From the NCBI GenBank assembly GCA_044442725.1, contig JBISJR010000001.1, positions 124,001 to 188,000 of the forward strand: a stretch of DNA of 64,000 nt, in the 5' to 3' direction. How positions within the stretch are numbered: position 1 is the first letter of the stretch; every line of letters begins with the position of its first letter. A program made the translations under genes and the position numbers. Shown here one piece after another: positions 46,636-55,719 of the stretch. The notes beneath the pieces are model-generated. The model was not told where the DNA came from and did no database searches. It worked only from the letters and a program-made list of their open reading frames with translations. The stretch comes from Makana sp044442725. Its GTDB lineage: Bacteria > Pseudomonadota > Gammaproteobacteria > Enterobacterales > Enterobacteriaceae.

Positions 46636-46968
46636 TTAATTATCAGATAAAATTATTGTAATATGACTAGTACGTTTTATCATATTATCTGATCTGCCTT
46701 TAGCTCTTGGAATAATACGTTTCATACTAGGACCACTATCAACAAAAATTTTTAATATTATTAATTTTTCAATATCAGCACTATTATTATGTTCAGCATT
46801 AGAAATAACTGATTTTAATAATTTTTTTAAAATAAAAGATGCTTTTTTTTTAATAAAAGTCAATTCATTTAAAGCTTTATATGCTTTTTTACCTCTAATT
46901 AAATTTGCTACTAATCTTAACTTTTGAGGAGAAGAATTTGCATATTTATATTTACCTATAGTTTTCAT
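46636..46968 (-). CDS. rplV: 50S ribosomal protein L22
   Basis: L22 lines the peptide exit tunnel; 110 residues, as in E. coli. SSPQKLRLVANLIRGKKAYK near 11-30 and the tunnel hairpin with GPSMKRIIPRAKGRSDNM near 78-95 are present. One nucleotide separates it from rpsS. Confidence 0.97.
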   Translation of the reverse strand: MKTIGKYKYANSSPQKLRLVANLIRGKKAYKALNELTFIKKKASFILKKLLKSVISNAEHNNSADIEKLIILKIFVDSGPSMKRIIPRAKGRSDNMIKRTSHITIILSDN

Positions 46969-46969
46969 T

Positions 46970-47263
46970 TTATTCCTGTTTTAATTTATTTTTTTTATTT
47001 TTTTTATCTGACAAATGCCCTCTGTAAGTTCTTGTTGGTGAAAATTCACCTAATTTATGACCTACCATTTCATCAATAATAAATACTGGTATATGTTGTC
47101 TTCCATTGTGAACACAAATAGTAAATCCAACCATATTAGGAAATATAGTAGATCTACGAGACCATGTACGAATAGGACTTTTATTTTTTGTTTTTATTGC
47201 TTTTTCTATTTTATTTAATAAATTTTCATCTATAAAAGGACCTTTTTTTATAGAACGAGGCAT
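46970..47263 (-). CDS. rpsS: 30S ribosomal protein S19
   Basis: S19 lies on the 30S head next to S13. It has 97 residues (E. coli 92; a short Lys/Asn extension at the end). MPRSIKKGPFIDENLL starts it and GHKLGEFSPTRTYRGHLSD near 69-87 is the conserved block. S10 operon, between rplB and rplV. Confidence 0.97.
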   Translation of the reverse strand: MPRSIKKGPFIDENLLNKIEKAIKTKNKSPIRTWSRRSTIFPNMVGFTICVHNGRQHIPVFIIDEMVGHKLGEFSPTRTYRGHLSDKKNKKNKLKQE

Positions 47264-47267
47264 AATT

Positions 47268-48095
47268 TTATCCTTTTTTTATATTTCTATTAATTATAAA
47301 TTTATCTGTACGTTTATTTTTACGAGTTTTTTTACCTTTTGTTTGCCAACCCCAAGGAGATACTGGATGTTTACCAAAATTTCTTCCTTCCCCTCCTCCA
47401 TGTGGATGATCAATTGGATTCATAGCTGTTCCTCTTACAGTTGGACGTATTCCAATCCAACGATTAGATCCTGCTTTTCCTAATGATCTTAAAGAATGTT
47501 CATTATTTCCAACTTCACCTAATGTAGCTCTGCATTTAGACAAAATTTTTCTAATTTCTCCAGAACGTAATCTAACTGTAATATAATAATTATCACGAGA
47601 TATTATTTGAACATAAGAACCTGCTGATCTTGCTATTTGTCCACCTTTGCCAGGTTTAATTTCTACATTATGCACAATAGAACCTATTGGTATATTTTCT
47701 ATAGGTAATGTATTTCCAATTAATATTGGTATATCAATTCCTGATTTAATTTTATCTCCTATTTGCAATCCCTTAGGATATAAAATATAAGATCTTGTTC
47801 CATCTTTATATAATATTAATGCTATATTTGCTGATCTATTAGGATCATATTCTATACGTTCTACTAATGCCTCTATATTATCTTTTATTCTTTTAAAATC
47901 CAATATACGGTACTTTTTTTTATGACCTCCTCCTATATGACGAGTAGTAATTCTTCCTTTATTATTTCTACCTCCTGATTTATTAATAGGTTTTATTAAT
48001 TTTATTAAAGGTTTACCTTTGTATAAATTGTTATTTAGTATTTTAATAACATGTCTGCGTCCAGGAGATGTTGGCTTACATTTAATTATTGACAT
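47268..48095 (-). CDS. rplB: 50S ribosomal protein L2
   Basis: L2 is needed for subunit joining and lies near the peptidyl-transferase centre. It has 275 residues (E. coli 273). KPTSPGRRHVIKI begins it, GGGHKKKYRILDFKR is near 53-67, and MNPIDHPHGGGEGRNFGKHP near 224-243 includes the conserved His of the C-terminal loop. S10 operon. Confidence 0.98.
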   Translation of the reverse strand: MSIIKCKPTSPGRRHVIKILNNNLYKGKPLIKLIKPINKSGGRNNKGRITTRHIGGGHKKKYRILDFKRIKDNIEALVERIEYDPNRSANIALILYKDGTRSYILYPKGLQIGDKIKSGIDIPILIGNTLPIENIPIGSIVHNVEIKPGKGGQIARSAGSYVQIISRDNYYITVRLRSGEIRKILSKCRATLGEVGNNEHSLRSLGKAGSNRWIGIRPTVRGTAMNPIDHPHGGGEGRNFGKHPVSPWGWQTKGKKTRKNKRTDKFIINRNIKKG

Positions 48096-48113
48096 ATATA
48101 TTAATCCTTAATT

Positions 48114-48410
48114 TTAAATATCTTTAAAATCTATTTTTAAATTTTTTTTCAAAGTAATATAAGCTTTTTTCCAATTACTTTTACGACTTATACGTTTTTT
48201 ATAAAATTTAGTTTTACCTTTAATAATTAAAGTTCTTATTTTTTTTACTTTAATTTTAAATAGTTTATATATTGCATATTTAATTTCTTTTTTTGTAGTA
48301 TTTTTAATTACTTTTAATACTATAGTATTATTTTTTTTAATATACATAGATGATTTTTCTGAAGAAATAGGATATATAAAAATTTTTAAAATATGATCTA
48401 AATTTATCAT
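48114..48410 (-). CDS. rplW: 50S ribosomal protein L23
   Basis: L23 is the trigger-factor and SRP docking protein at the tunnel exit. It has 98 residues (E. coli 100). ISSEKSSMYIKKNNTIVLKV near 16-35 is diagnostic. Its ATG overlaps the rplD TGA stop by four bases (ATGA), so the two are translationally coupled and UGA is a stop in this organism. Confidence 0.96.
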   Translation of the reverse strand: MINLDHILKIFIYPISSEKSSMYIKKNNTIVLKVIKNTTKKEIKYAIYKLFKIKVKKIRTLIIKGKTKFYKKRISRKSNWKKAYITLKKNLKIDFKDI

Positions 48411-49012
48411 GATAACATTTCCTCAATTATTTTTATAGAACTAACTGTAATTAAAACTTTATCAAAAGAAATTAAAATAATAGGATTTATAAAATTTACA
48501 TTTATTAATTTAATTTTATTTAAATTTTTAGAAGCTCTACAAATATTTTCATCTATATTTTTTTTAATAATTAAAACATTTTTAATCATCATATTATTTA
48601 ATTTTTTAACTAATATTTTTGTTTTGTAAGAATTTATATAAAAATTTTTAACTATAATTAATCTATTTTGACGTAATAATTCTGAAAAAATACTTTTTAG
48701 TGCACCTTTATACATTTTTTTATTTATTTTTTTTTTATAATTTTTTTTATTTGATGTAAATGTTACACCACCAGATCTCCATATTGGACTTTGAAAACTA
48801 CCAGCTCTTGCTCTACCAGAACCTTTTTGTCTCCATGGTTTTTTACCAGAACCAGAAACTTCTGACCTATTTTTTTTACTACTAATTACTTTACGATAAT
48901 AAGAAGAATAAGATACAACAACCTGATGAACAAGTGATTCATTAAAATCATTACAAAAAATATCATCTGAAATATTTATTTTATTTTTTATATCTTTTAA
49001 TAAAATGTACAT
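48407..49012 (-). CDS. rplD: 50S ribosomal protein L4
   Basis: L4 lines the exit tunnel and, in E. coli, autoregulates the S10 operon. It has 201 residues, as in E. coli. NESLVHQVVVSYSSYYRK near 24-41 and the tunnel loop KKPWRQKGSGRARAGSFQSP near 57-76 with WRSGGVTF are clear. Stop TGA overlaps the rplW start. Confidence 0.97.
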   Translation of the reverse strand: MYILLKDIKNKINISDDIFCNDFNESLVHQVVVSYSSYYRKVISSKKNRSEVSGSGKKPWRQKGSGRARAGSFQSPIWRSGGVTFTSNKKNYKKKINKKMYKGALKSIFSELLRQNRLIIVKNFYINSYKTKILVKKLNNMMIKNVLIIKKNIDENICRASKNLNKIKLINVNFINPIILISFDKVLITVSSIKIIEEMLS

Positions 49013-49030
49013 ATATCAACCTCATTATAT

Positions 49031-49660
49031 TTAATATTTTATTGATTTTTTAATTATCACATCACTTCCTATTGACCCTGGTACAGAACCTTTAATTAAT
49101 AATAAATTATTTTTCATATCAATATTTATAATATCTAAATTTTGTACAGTAATTTTCTCATTTCCTAAATGACCAGACATTTTTTTACCTTTAAATACTC
49201 TACCTGGTGTTTGATTTTGACCAATTGATCCTGGAGCACGATGTGATAAAGAATTTCCATGTGTAGCATCTTGAATATGAAAATTCCATCTTTTTATTGT
49301 ACCAGAAAAACCTTTTCCTTTTGATTTACCAACAATGTCTACTTTTTTAATTTTTTTAAAAATATTTATATTTATAATATCTCCTACAATTAAATTTTCT
49401 TTATTTTTTGTTTTAAATTCATATAATTTTTTACCTATTTTTATACCTTTATTTTTAAAATGACCAATTTCAGATTTATTAATTAATTTTTTTTTTTTTT
49501 TTCCAGTTGATATTTGAATTGAATAATATTTATTGTTTTTATTTTTTTTAATTTGAACAATATAATTATTTTTTATTTTTATAACAGTTACAGGTATTGA
49601 TTTTCCTTCTTTATTAAATATTTTAGTCATTCCTATCTTTAATCCAATTAAAGATTTCAT
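49031..49660 (-). CDS. rplC: 50S ribosomal protein L3
   Basis: L3 nucleates 50S assembly. It has 209 residues, as in E. coli. LIGLKIGMTKIFNKEG starts it; ATHGNSLSHRAPGSIGQNQT near 134-153, followed by PGRVFKGKKMSGHLG, is the loop that reaches the peptidyl-transferase centre and includes the Gln methylated by PrmB. S10 operon, between rpsJ and rplD. Confidence 0.98.
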   Translation of the reverse strand: MKSLIGLKIGMTKIFNKEGKSIPVTVIKIKNNYIVQIKKNKNNKYYSIQISTGKKKKKLINKSEIGHFKNKGIKIGKKLYEFKTKNKENLIVGDIININIFKKIKKVDIVGKSKGKGFSGTIKRWNFHIQDATHGNSLSHRAPGSIGQNQTPGRVFKGKKMSGHLGNEKITVQNLDIINIDMKNNLLLIKGSVPGSIGSDVIIKKSIKY

Positions 49661-49694
49661 TTATTATCCTCAAAATAATTTTGAATATATTAAA

Positions 49695-50003
49695 TCAATT
49701 TAAACTTATTTGTATATCTACACCAGCAGCTAAATCTAAATGCATAAGAGCATCAACAGTTTTTTCAGTTGGTTTTATAATATCAACTAATCTTTTATGA
49801 GTACAAATTTCATATTGATCTCTTGCATCTTTATTAACATGAGGAGATATTAATATAGTAAATTTTTCTTTACATGTTGGAAGAGGTATAGGACCATGTA
49901 TTTTAGATCCTGTACGTTTTACTGTTTCAACAATTTCTGATGTTGATTTATCAATAAGCCTATAATCAAAAGATTTTAATCTAATTCTTATTATTTGTTT
50001 CAT
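49695..50003 (-). CDS. rpsJ: 30S ribosomal protein S10
   Basis: S10 has 102 residues (E. coli 103). IRIRLKSFDYRLIDKSTSEI near 5-24 and the loop GPIPLPTCKEKFTILISPHV near 37-56 match E. coli. It is the first gene of the S10 operon. The NusB-binding surface for antitermination is presumably kept, but NusB is not in the window. Confidence 0.98.
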   Translation of the reverse strand: MKQIIRIRLKSFDYRLIDKSTSEIVETVKRTGSKIHGPIPLPTCKEKFTILISPHVNKDARDQYEICTHKRLVDIIKPTEKTVDALMHLDLAAGVDIQISLN

Positions 50004-50090
50004 TATTTTATTAATTCCTAAAATGTTTTAATTTATATTAATTAATTAATTAAATTTTTAAAAATTATAAATTTATAAATTAAAGTTTAT

Positions 50091-50122
50091 TATAAAAGGA
50101 TACTTAAATGTATCCTTTTATA
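50091..50122. terminator. 13-bp hairpin between tuf and rpsJ
   Basis: Arms TATAAAAGGATAC (50091-50103) and its complement (50110-50122) flank a 6-nt loop. The stem contains GGATAC/GTATCC, the only G/C-containing element in the gap. It lies 32 nt past the tuf stop and separates the str operon from the S10 operon, so it probably ends the str transcript. Confidence 0.7.
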
Positions 50123-50153
50123 TTTAAATTAAAATAAATAATTTTATTATATT

Positions 50154-51338
50154 TTAAGAAATTATTTTTACAACAATTCCAGCACCAACAGTTTTTCCAC
50201 CTTCACGAATTGCAAATCTAAGACCTTCATCCATAGCTATTGGTGATATTAAATCAATAATCATTTTTATTTTATCACCTGGCATTACCATTTCAATATT
50301 TTTAGGTAATTCTATTGTACCAGTAACATCAGTAGTACGAAAATAAAATTGAGGACGATATCCTTTAAAAAAAGGTGTATGTCTACCACCTTCTTCTTTA
50401 TTTAAAATATAAACTTCTGATTCAAATTTTGTATGTGGTTTTATAAATCCTGGTTTAGATAAAACTTGTCCACGTTCAACATCATCTCTTTTAATACCTC
50501 TAAGTAATATACCTACATTTTCTCCTGCTCTTCCCTCATCTAAAAGCTTACGAAACATTTCAACACCAGTACATATAGTTTTAAATGTATTTTTTATACC
50601 TACTATTTCTACTTCCTCTCCAACTTTTATTATACCACTTTCTATTCTTCCAGTAACAACTGTACCTCTACCAGATATAGAAAATACATCTTCTATTGGT
50701 AATAAAAATGGTTTATTAATAGATCTTTTTGGCTCTGGAATATAAATATCTAAAGATTTTGATAATTCTATTATTTTAGATGACCAAAATTTATCTCCTT
50801 CTAATGCTTTTAATGCAGATCCTCTTATAACTGGAGTTTTATCTCCTGGAAAATCATATTTTGATAGTAATTCACGAACTTCCATTTCGACTAAATCTAA
50901 AAGTTCTTCATCATCAACCATGTCACATTTATTAATAAAAACAACTATATTAGGAACTCCTACTTGTCTACTTAAAAGAATATGTTCACGAGTTTGAGGC
51001 ATAGGTCCATCAGTTGCTGAAACTACTAAAATAGATCCATCCATTTGTGCAGCTCCTGTTATCATGTTTTTAATATAATCTGCATGACCAGGACAATCAA
51101 CATGAGCATAATGACGAATATTAGTATTATATTCAACATGAGATGTATTTATAGTAATTCCTCTTTTTTTTTCTTCTGGTGTGTTATCAATTTGATCAAA
51201 TGAACGTGCATGCCCACCATAAGTTTTAGCAAGAATTGTTGTAATTGCAGATGTTAATGTTGTTTTTCCATGATCAACATGACCTATTGTTCCTACATTT
51301 ATATGTGGTTTTTTTCTGTCAAATTTTTCTTTAGACAT
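50154..51338 (-). CDS. tuf: Elongation factor Tu
   Basis: EF-Tu delivers aminoacyl-tRNA to the ribosome. It has 394 residues, as in E. coli. G1 is GHVDHGKT near 19-26, switch I is RGITINTSHVEY near 59-70, G3 is DCPGHADY near 81-88, G4 is NKCD near 136-139 and G5 is GSALKA near 173-178. It is the last gene of rpsL-rpsG-fusA-tuf, the tufA position. Whether a second tuf copy exists cannot be seen here. Confidence 0.98.
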   Translation of the reverse strand: MSKEKFDRKKPHINVGTIGHVDHGKTTLTSAITTILAKTYGGHARSFDQIDNTPEEKKRGITINTSHVEYNTNIRHYAHVDCPGHADYIKNMITGAAQMDGSILVVSATDGPMPQTREHILLSRQVGVPNIVVFINKCDMVDDEELLDLVEMEVRELLSKYDFPGDKTPVIRGSALKALEGDKFWSSKIIELSKSLDIYIPEPKRSINKPFLLPIEDVFSISGRGTVVTGRIESGIIKVGEEVEIVGIKNTFKTICTGVEMFRKLLDEGRAGENVGILLRGIKRDDVERGQVLSKPGFIKPHTKFESEVYILNKEEGGRHTPFFKGYRPQFYFRTTDVTGTIELPKNIEMVMPGDKIKMIIDLISPIAMDEGLRFAIREGGKTVGAGIVVKIIS

Positions 51339-51405
51339 TTTTATAATCCTTGATATTAAAATAATTAATTATAATTAATTATTTTAATTTAAATTTTAAA
51401 AAAAA

Positions 51406-53511
51406 TTATTTTGTTTTTTTATTTTTAATAATATTTTCGGAAATATTTTTTGGTGATTCTTTATAATTATAAAATTCCATAGAATATGAAGCCCTTCCTT
51501 GTGTTTGAGATCTTAAATCAGTAGCATAACCAAACATTTCAGATAATGGAACCTTGGCTTTTATTTTTTTAATTATTAATATACTTTCCATTGATTCAAT
51601 TATTCCTCTTCTTCTATTTAAATCTCCAATAACATCACCCATGTATTTTTCAGGAGTATCAACTTCTACTATCATAATTGGTTCTAAAATAATAGGATTT
51701 GCTTTTATAAAACCTTCTTTAAAAGCTATTGAAGATGCTATCTTAAATGACATTTCTGATGAATCAACATCATGATATGAACCGTCAAATATAGTAACAC
51801 GAATATTTACAATAGGATACCCGGCAATAACTCCATTGTTTATTTGTTCTTTAATACCCTTATTAACAGCTGGAATATATTCTTTAGGTACAGATCCTCC
51901 TACAATTTTATTTACAAATTCATAATTTTTTTTACTATTTTTAATAGGTTCAATTTTTAGCCAAACATGACCAAATTGACCTTTTCCACCAGATTGTCTT
52001 ATAAATTTTCCTTCTTGTTTTATAGTTGATTTTATAGTTTCTCTATATGAAACTTGAGGTTTTCCTACATTTACTTCTACTTTAAATTCACGTTTCATTC
52101 TATCAACAAGTATTTCTAAGTGCAATTCACCCATACCAGAAATAATAGTTTGTCCTGATTCTTTATCAGTAAAAACTTTAAAAGAAGGATCTTCCTGGGA
52201 TAAACGATTTAGAGCAATTCCCATTTTTACTTGGTCAACTTTTGTTTTTGGCTCTAAAGAAATAGATATAACTGGTTCTGGAAATTTTATTTTTTCTAAA
52301 ATAATAGGATAATAAGGATCACATAATGTATCTCCAGTTGAAATATTTTTAAGTCCTATTGCAGCAGCAATGTCTCCTGCTTTAACTTCTTTAATTTCTT
52401 CTCTTTTATTAGCATGCATTTGTACAATTCTACCTAAACGACTTTTTTCATTTTTAGTTGAATTTAATATAAAATCTCCAGTTTTTATTATTCCTGAATA
52501 AACCCTAAAAAAAGTTAAATTACCAACAAAAGGATCGTTTGAAATTTTAAAAGCCAATGCTGAAAAAGGTTCTTTATAATTTAAGTATCTTTTTATATTT
52601 GTTTTTCCATCAATTAAAACACCATTTATTAAATTAATATCAATTGGAGATGGTAAATAATCTATTATTGCATCTAATAATGATTGAACACCTTTATTTT
52701 TAAAAGCAGATCCACATGTTACAATCATTATTTCATTTTTTATAACACGTTTTCTTAATCCGTTTTTTATTTCTTTTTCACTTAATTTAATACCTTTTAA
52801 ATATTTATTCATTATATCTTCAGAAGATTCAACAGAACTTTCAATTAATTTTTTATTTAAATTACAAGATAAATTAATTAATTCATTAGGAATATTTTTA
52901 TAAGTAAATGTTAATCCTTTATCTTTTTCATTCCAATATATAGATTTCATTTTTATTAAATCTACTATTCCAACAAAATTTTTTTTTTTAAAAATTGGTA
53001 TTTGTATAGGAACTGGATTAGATAAGAGTTTATTTTTAAGTTGATCAATAACTTTAATATAATTTGCACCCACTCTGTCCATTTTATTTATAAAGGCTAT
53101 TTTAGGAACTTTATATTTACTAGCTTGTCTCCATACTGTTTCAGATTGGGGTTGAACTCCTCCAACAGCACAATATATCATAACAACTCCATCTAATATA
53201 CGCATAGATCTTTCAACTTCTATAGTAAAATCTACATGTCCTGGTGTATCAATAATATTAATTCTATGTAAATTAAATTGTTTTTCCATACCTGACCAAA
53301 AACAAGTAGTTGAAGCTGATGTTATTGTTATACCTCTTTCTTGTTCTTGTTCCATCCAATCCATTGTTGCAGATCCATGATGCACTTCTCCTAATTTATG
53401 GTTTATTCCTGTATAAAATAAAATTCTTTCAGTTGTAGTTGTTTTTCCTGCATCTATGTGTGCACTAATTCCTATATTTCTATAATTTTTAATAGGTGTT
53501 TTAATATACAT
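51406..53511 (-). CDS. fusA: Elongation factor G
   Basis: EF-G drives translocation and, with RRF, ribosome recycling. It has 701 residues (E. coli 704). G1 AHIDAGKTTTTERIL is near 17-31, switch I contains ERGITITSASTTCFW near 59-73, G3 is DTPGHVDF near 89-96, G4 is NKMDRVGA near 142-149, and domain IV carries GGKGQFGHVWLKIEP near 505-519. Str operon. Confidence 0.98.
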   Translation of the reverse strand: MYIKTPIKNYRNIGISAHIDAGKTTTTERILFYTGINHKLGEVHHGSATMDWMEQEQERGITITSASTTCFWSGMEKQFNLHRINIIDTPGHVDFTIEVERSMRILDGVVMIYCAVGGVQPQSETVWRQASKYKVPKIAFINKMDRVGANYIKVIDQLKNKLLSNPVPIQIPIFKKKNFVGIVDLIKMKSIYWNEKDKGLTFTYKNIPNELINLSCNLNKKLIESSVESSEDIMNKYLKGIKLSEKEIKNGLRKRVIKNEIMIVTCGSAFKNKGVQSLLDAIIDYLPSPIDINLINGVLIDGKTNIKRYLNYKEPFSALAFKISNDPFVGNLTFFRVYSGIIKTGDFILNSTKNEKSRLGRIVQMHANKREEIKEVKAGDIAAAIGLKNISTGDTLCDPYYPIILEKIKFPEPVISISLEPKTKVDQVKMGIALNRLSQEDPSFKVFTDKESGQTIISGMGELHLEILVDRMKREFKVEVNVGKPQVSYRETIKSTIKQEGKFIRQSGGKGQFGHVWLKIEPIKNSKKNYEFVNKIVGGSVPKEYIPAVNKGIKEQINNGVIAGYPIVNIRVTIFDGSYHDVDSSEMSFKIASSIAFKEGFIKANPIILEPIMIVEVDTPEKYMGDVIGDLNRRRGIIESMESILIIKKIKAKVPLSEMFGYATDLRSQTQGRASYSMEFYNYKESPKNISENIIKNKKTK

Positions 53512-53586
53512 TAAAACCTCATAATATTTTATTAATGAAATTAATAATTTTTAAATATAATAAAAATATATAAATAAATATAATAT

Positions 53587-54057
53587 TTACCATCTGTAAT
53601 GAGAAAATGCTTTATTAGCTTCTGCCATTTTATGAATATCTTCACGTTTTTTAAAAGCAAAACCTTTTTTTTCTGTAGCATTTAACAATTCTTTATATAA
53701 TCTTAAAGACATTGATTTTTCTTTTCTTTTTCTAGCTGCTGCAATAATCCACCTCATTGCTAGTGCATTACTTCTAATTGGACGTACTTCTACTGGAACT
53801 TGATAAGTAGAACCACCAATTCTTCTTGATTTTACTTCTACAACAGGTCTAACATTTTCTAAAGCTAATTCAAAAGATTCAATATTACTTCTTCCAGATT
53901 TTTTTGAAAGATAATTAAGAGCATCATAAACAATTTTTTCTGATATTGATTTTTTACCGTTAATCATCATTATATTAATAAATTTAGATATAATTTCAGA
54001 TCCAAATTTTGAATCTGGTAATATTTTTCTTTTATTAATAATACTACGACGTGACAT
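53587..54057 (-). CDS. rpsG: 30S ribosomal protein S7
   Basis: S7 organises the 30S head and, in E. coli, represses the str operon. It has 156 residues, the same as the shorter E. coli B form. MSRRSIINKRKILPDSKFGS starts it, GGSTYQVPVEVRPIRSNALA near 81-100 is the rRNA-contact beta hairpin region, and it ends EANKAFSHYRW. Str operon, between rpsL and fusA. Confidence 0.98.
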   Translation of the reverse strand: MSRRSIINKRKILPDSKFGSEIISKFINIMMINGKKSISEKIVYDALNYLSKKSGRSNIESFELALENVRPVVEVKSRRIGGSTYQVPVEVRPIRSNALAMRWIIAAARKRKEKSMSLRLYKELLNATEKKGFAFKKREDIHKMAEANKAFSHYRW

Positions 54058-54118
54058 ATAAATACTCCAAAATATTTATTTAAAAAAATATTAATATTTA
54101 ATTATTTTATATTAATTA

Positions 54119-54487
54119 TTATTTTTTTTTAGTTCCATATTTAGATCTACCATTTTTTCTTTTATTTATTCCAGATAAATCAAATGCACCATGAATTGTA
54201 TGATATCGAACACCAGGTAAATCTTTTACTCTTCCTCCTCTAATTAATACTACAGAATGTTCTTGTAAATTATGACCTTCCCCACCTATGTAAGAGGTTA
54301 CTTCTAATCCATTTGTTAATCTAACTCTACAAACTTTTCTTAATGCAGAATTTGGTTTTTTAGGAGTTGTAGTGTATACACGAATACATACTCCTCTTTT
54401 TTGAGGACATGAATTAAGAGCTGGAACATCACTTTTTGTTTTTTTTTTAGATCTTGATTTTCTTACTAATTGATTAATTGTAGACAT
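54119..54487 (-). CDS. rpsL: 30S ribosomal protein S12
   Basis: S12 sits at the decoding centre. It has 122 residues (E. coli 124; the C-terminus is two residues shorter). TTTPKKPNSALRKVCRVRLT near 39-58 includes the wild-type (streptomycin-sensitive) Lys, and YIGGEGHNLQEHSVVLIRGG is followed by RVKDLPGVRYH. It is first in the str operon. AAGGAT lies about 10 nt before the ATG. Confidence 0.98.
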   Translation of the reverse strand: MSTINQLVRKSRSKKKTKSDVPALNSCPQKRGVCIRVYTTTPKKPNSALRKVCRVRLTNGLEVTSYIGGEGHNLQEHSVVLIRGGRVKDLPGVRYHTIHGAFDLSGINKRKNGRSKYGTKKK

Positions 54488-54829
54488 TTTATTAATTATC
54501 CTTTTGAAAAAAAAAAAAATAAATTTTAATTTAATTAAATTAATTTAACATAAAAAATATAATTTTTTATTATATTTTTAATCTTATTTATTTTTATTTA
54601 AATAAATAATATTATTTATTTAAATTATTAAATATATTAATTATAATTTTTTTTAAAAAAAAATATTTAATTATTTAATTTAATTTTTTATAAATTTATA
54701 ATAAATTATTATATATTAAAATTTTTAAACTTTTAAATATTTTTAAAATTTAATATTGAAAATTTAAATTTTTAATATATATAATAATTTTATTATAATT
54801 AATATTAATATTAAATATTTTTTGCAAAC
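54488..54829. other. 342-bp divergent promoter region between rpsL and erpA
   Basis: No gene is visible. It should contain the str-operon and erpA promoters, but I cannot single out convincing -35 boxes in the A/T background. It holds a perfect 30-bp palindrome at 54596-54625 (15-bp arms, no loop) roughly midway between the two genes. Confidence 0.6.
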
Positions 54830-55195
54830 ATGACAAATATAAATAATTTATATATTAAAAATTTAAATATATATTTTACAGATAATGCAGCAATGAGAGT
54901 AAAATATCTTATTTCAAAAAAAAAAAAAATAAATCTTAAATTAAGAATTTATATTACAGGAGGTGGTTGTAACGGATTTAAATATAATTTTAAATTAGAT
55001 AATAAAGTTAATAAAACAGATTTTATTATTAAAAATAAAAATAAAAATGAAAAATTAATAGTAGATAATATTAGTTTACAATATTTAATAGGAAGTTCAA
55101 TAGATTATATTAACGAAATTCAGTGTTCTCGTTTTATTGTTAAAAATCAAAAATATAATAAAACTTGTAGTTGTGGTTATTCTTTTAGTATTTAA
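54830..55195 (+). CDS. erpA: Iron-sulfur cluster insertion protein ErpA
   Basis: A-type carrier that passes Fe-S clusters to apoproteins, essential in E. coli for the isoprenoid enzymes IspG/IspH. It has 121 residues (E. coli 114). LRIYITGGGCNGFKYNF near 44-60 and the C-terminal TCSCGYSFSI hold the three ligand cysteines (ErpA ends STCGCGSSFSI). VDNISLQYLIGSSIDYI near 83-99 favours ErpA over IscA or SufA. A short Asn/Ile-rich N-terminal extension is present. Confidence 0.93.
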   Translation: MTNINNLYIKNLNIYFTDNAAMRVKYLISKKKKINLKLRIYITGGGCNGFKYNFKLDNKVNKTDFIIKNKNKNEKLIVDNISLQYLIGSSIDYINEIQCSRFIVKNQKYNKTCSCGYSFSI

Positions 55196-55212
55196 ATTTT
55201 AATTAAATAATT

Positions 55213-55719
55213 TTATATTTTATTAATTTTAAATTTTATTAAATAATCTAAAATTATTTTATATAATATTAAAAATAATCCAATAACAATACTTATATCT
55301 GCAATATTAAATATTGGAAAATGAAAATTGTTAATATGTAAATCTAAAAAATCAATTATATATTTATTATTTAATCTATCAAATAAATTTCCCAAAGAAC
55401 CTCCTAAAATCATAGAATTGGATATATTATCTATTTTATTTAAATTATTGTAAATAATAATTTTTATTAAAAATAAAAATATAATAAATATTGAAGAAAA
55501 ATTTAAAATAAAAATTTGCCATATTAATCTATCAGATAAAAAGTTAAATGCTCCTCCTAAATTATGTACATGTGTTATGTTAACAAAAGAAAAAAAATAT
55601 AAAATACAACCTAAACATAGTTTATTTATTACTAATTTTTTTGTTATAATATCAATTAATAAAATAAATATTGATATATATATCAAATATAATTTTTTTG
55701 ATTTTAATTTTTTATTCAT
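55213..55719 (-). CDS. lspA: Lipoprotein signal peptidase (signal peptidase II)
   Basis: LspA cleaves signal peptides from diacylglyceryl-modified prolipoproteins in the inner membrane. It has 168 residues (E. coli 164), with four hydrophobic segments. The catalytic aspartates are in GGSLGNLFDRL near 107-117 and FNIADISIVIG near 138-148; HVHNLGGAFNFLSD near 52-65 corresponds to E. coli YARNYGAAFSFLAD. The ATG overlaps the ileS stop by one base (TAATG), as part of the ileS-lspA operon. Retention implies that lipoproteins are still made. Confidence 0.95.
   Translation of the reverse strand: MNKKLKSKKLYLIYISIFILLIDIITKKLVINKLCLGCILYFFSFVNITHVHNLGGAFNFLSDRLIWQIFILNFSSIFIIFLFLIKIIIYNNLNKIDNISNSMILGGSLGNLFDRLNNKYIIDFLDLHINNFHFPIFNIADISIVIGLFLILYKIILDYLIKFKINKI

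Noticed and set aside
48407..48410. Possible reassignment of UGA to Trp, as in some tiny symbiont genomes
   Set aside because: TGA ends rplD at the normal L4 length and Trp is encoded by TGG throughout, so the standard code holds.
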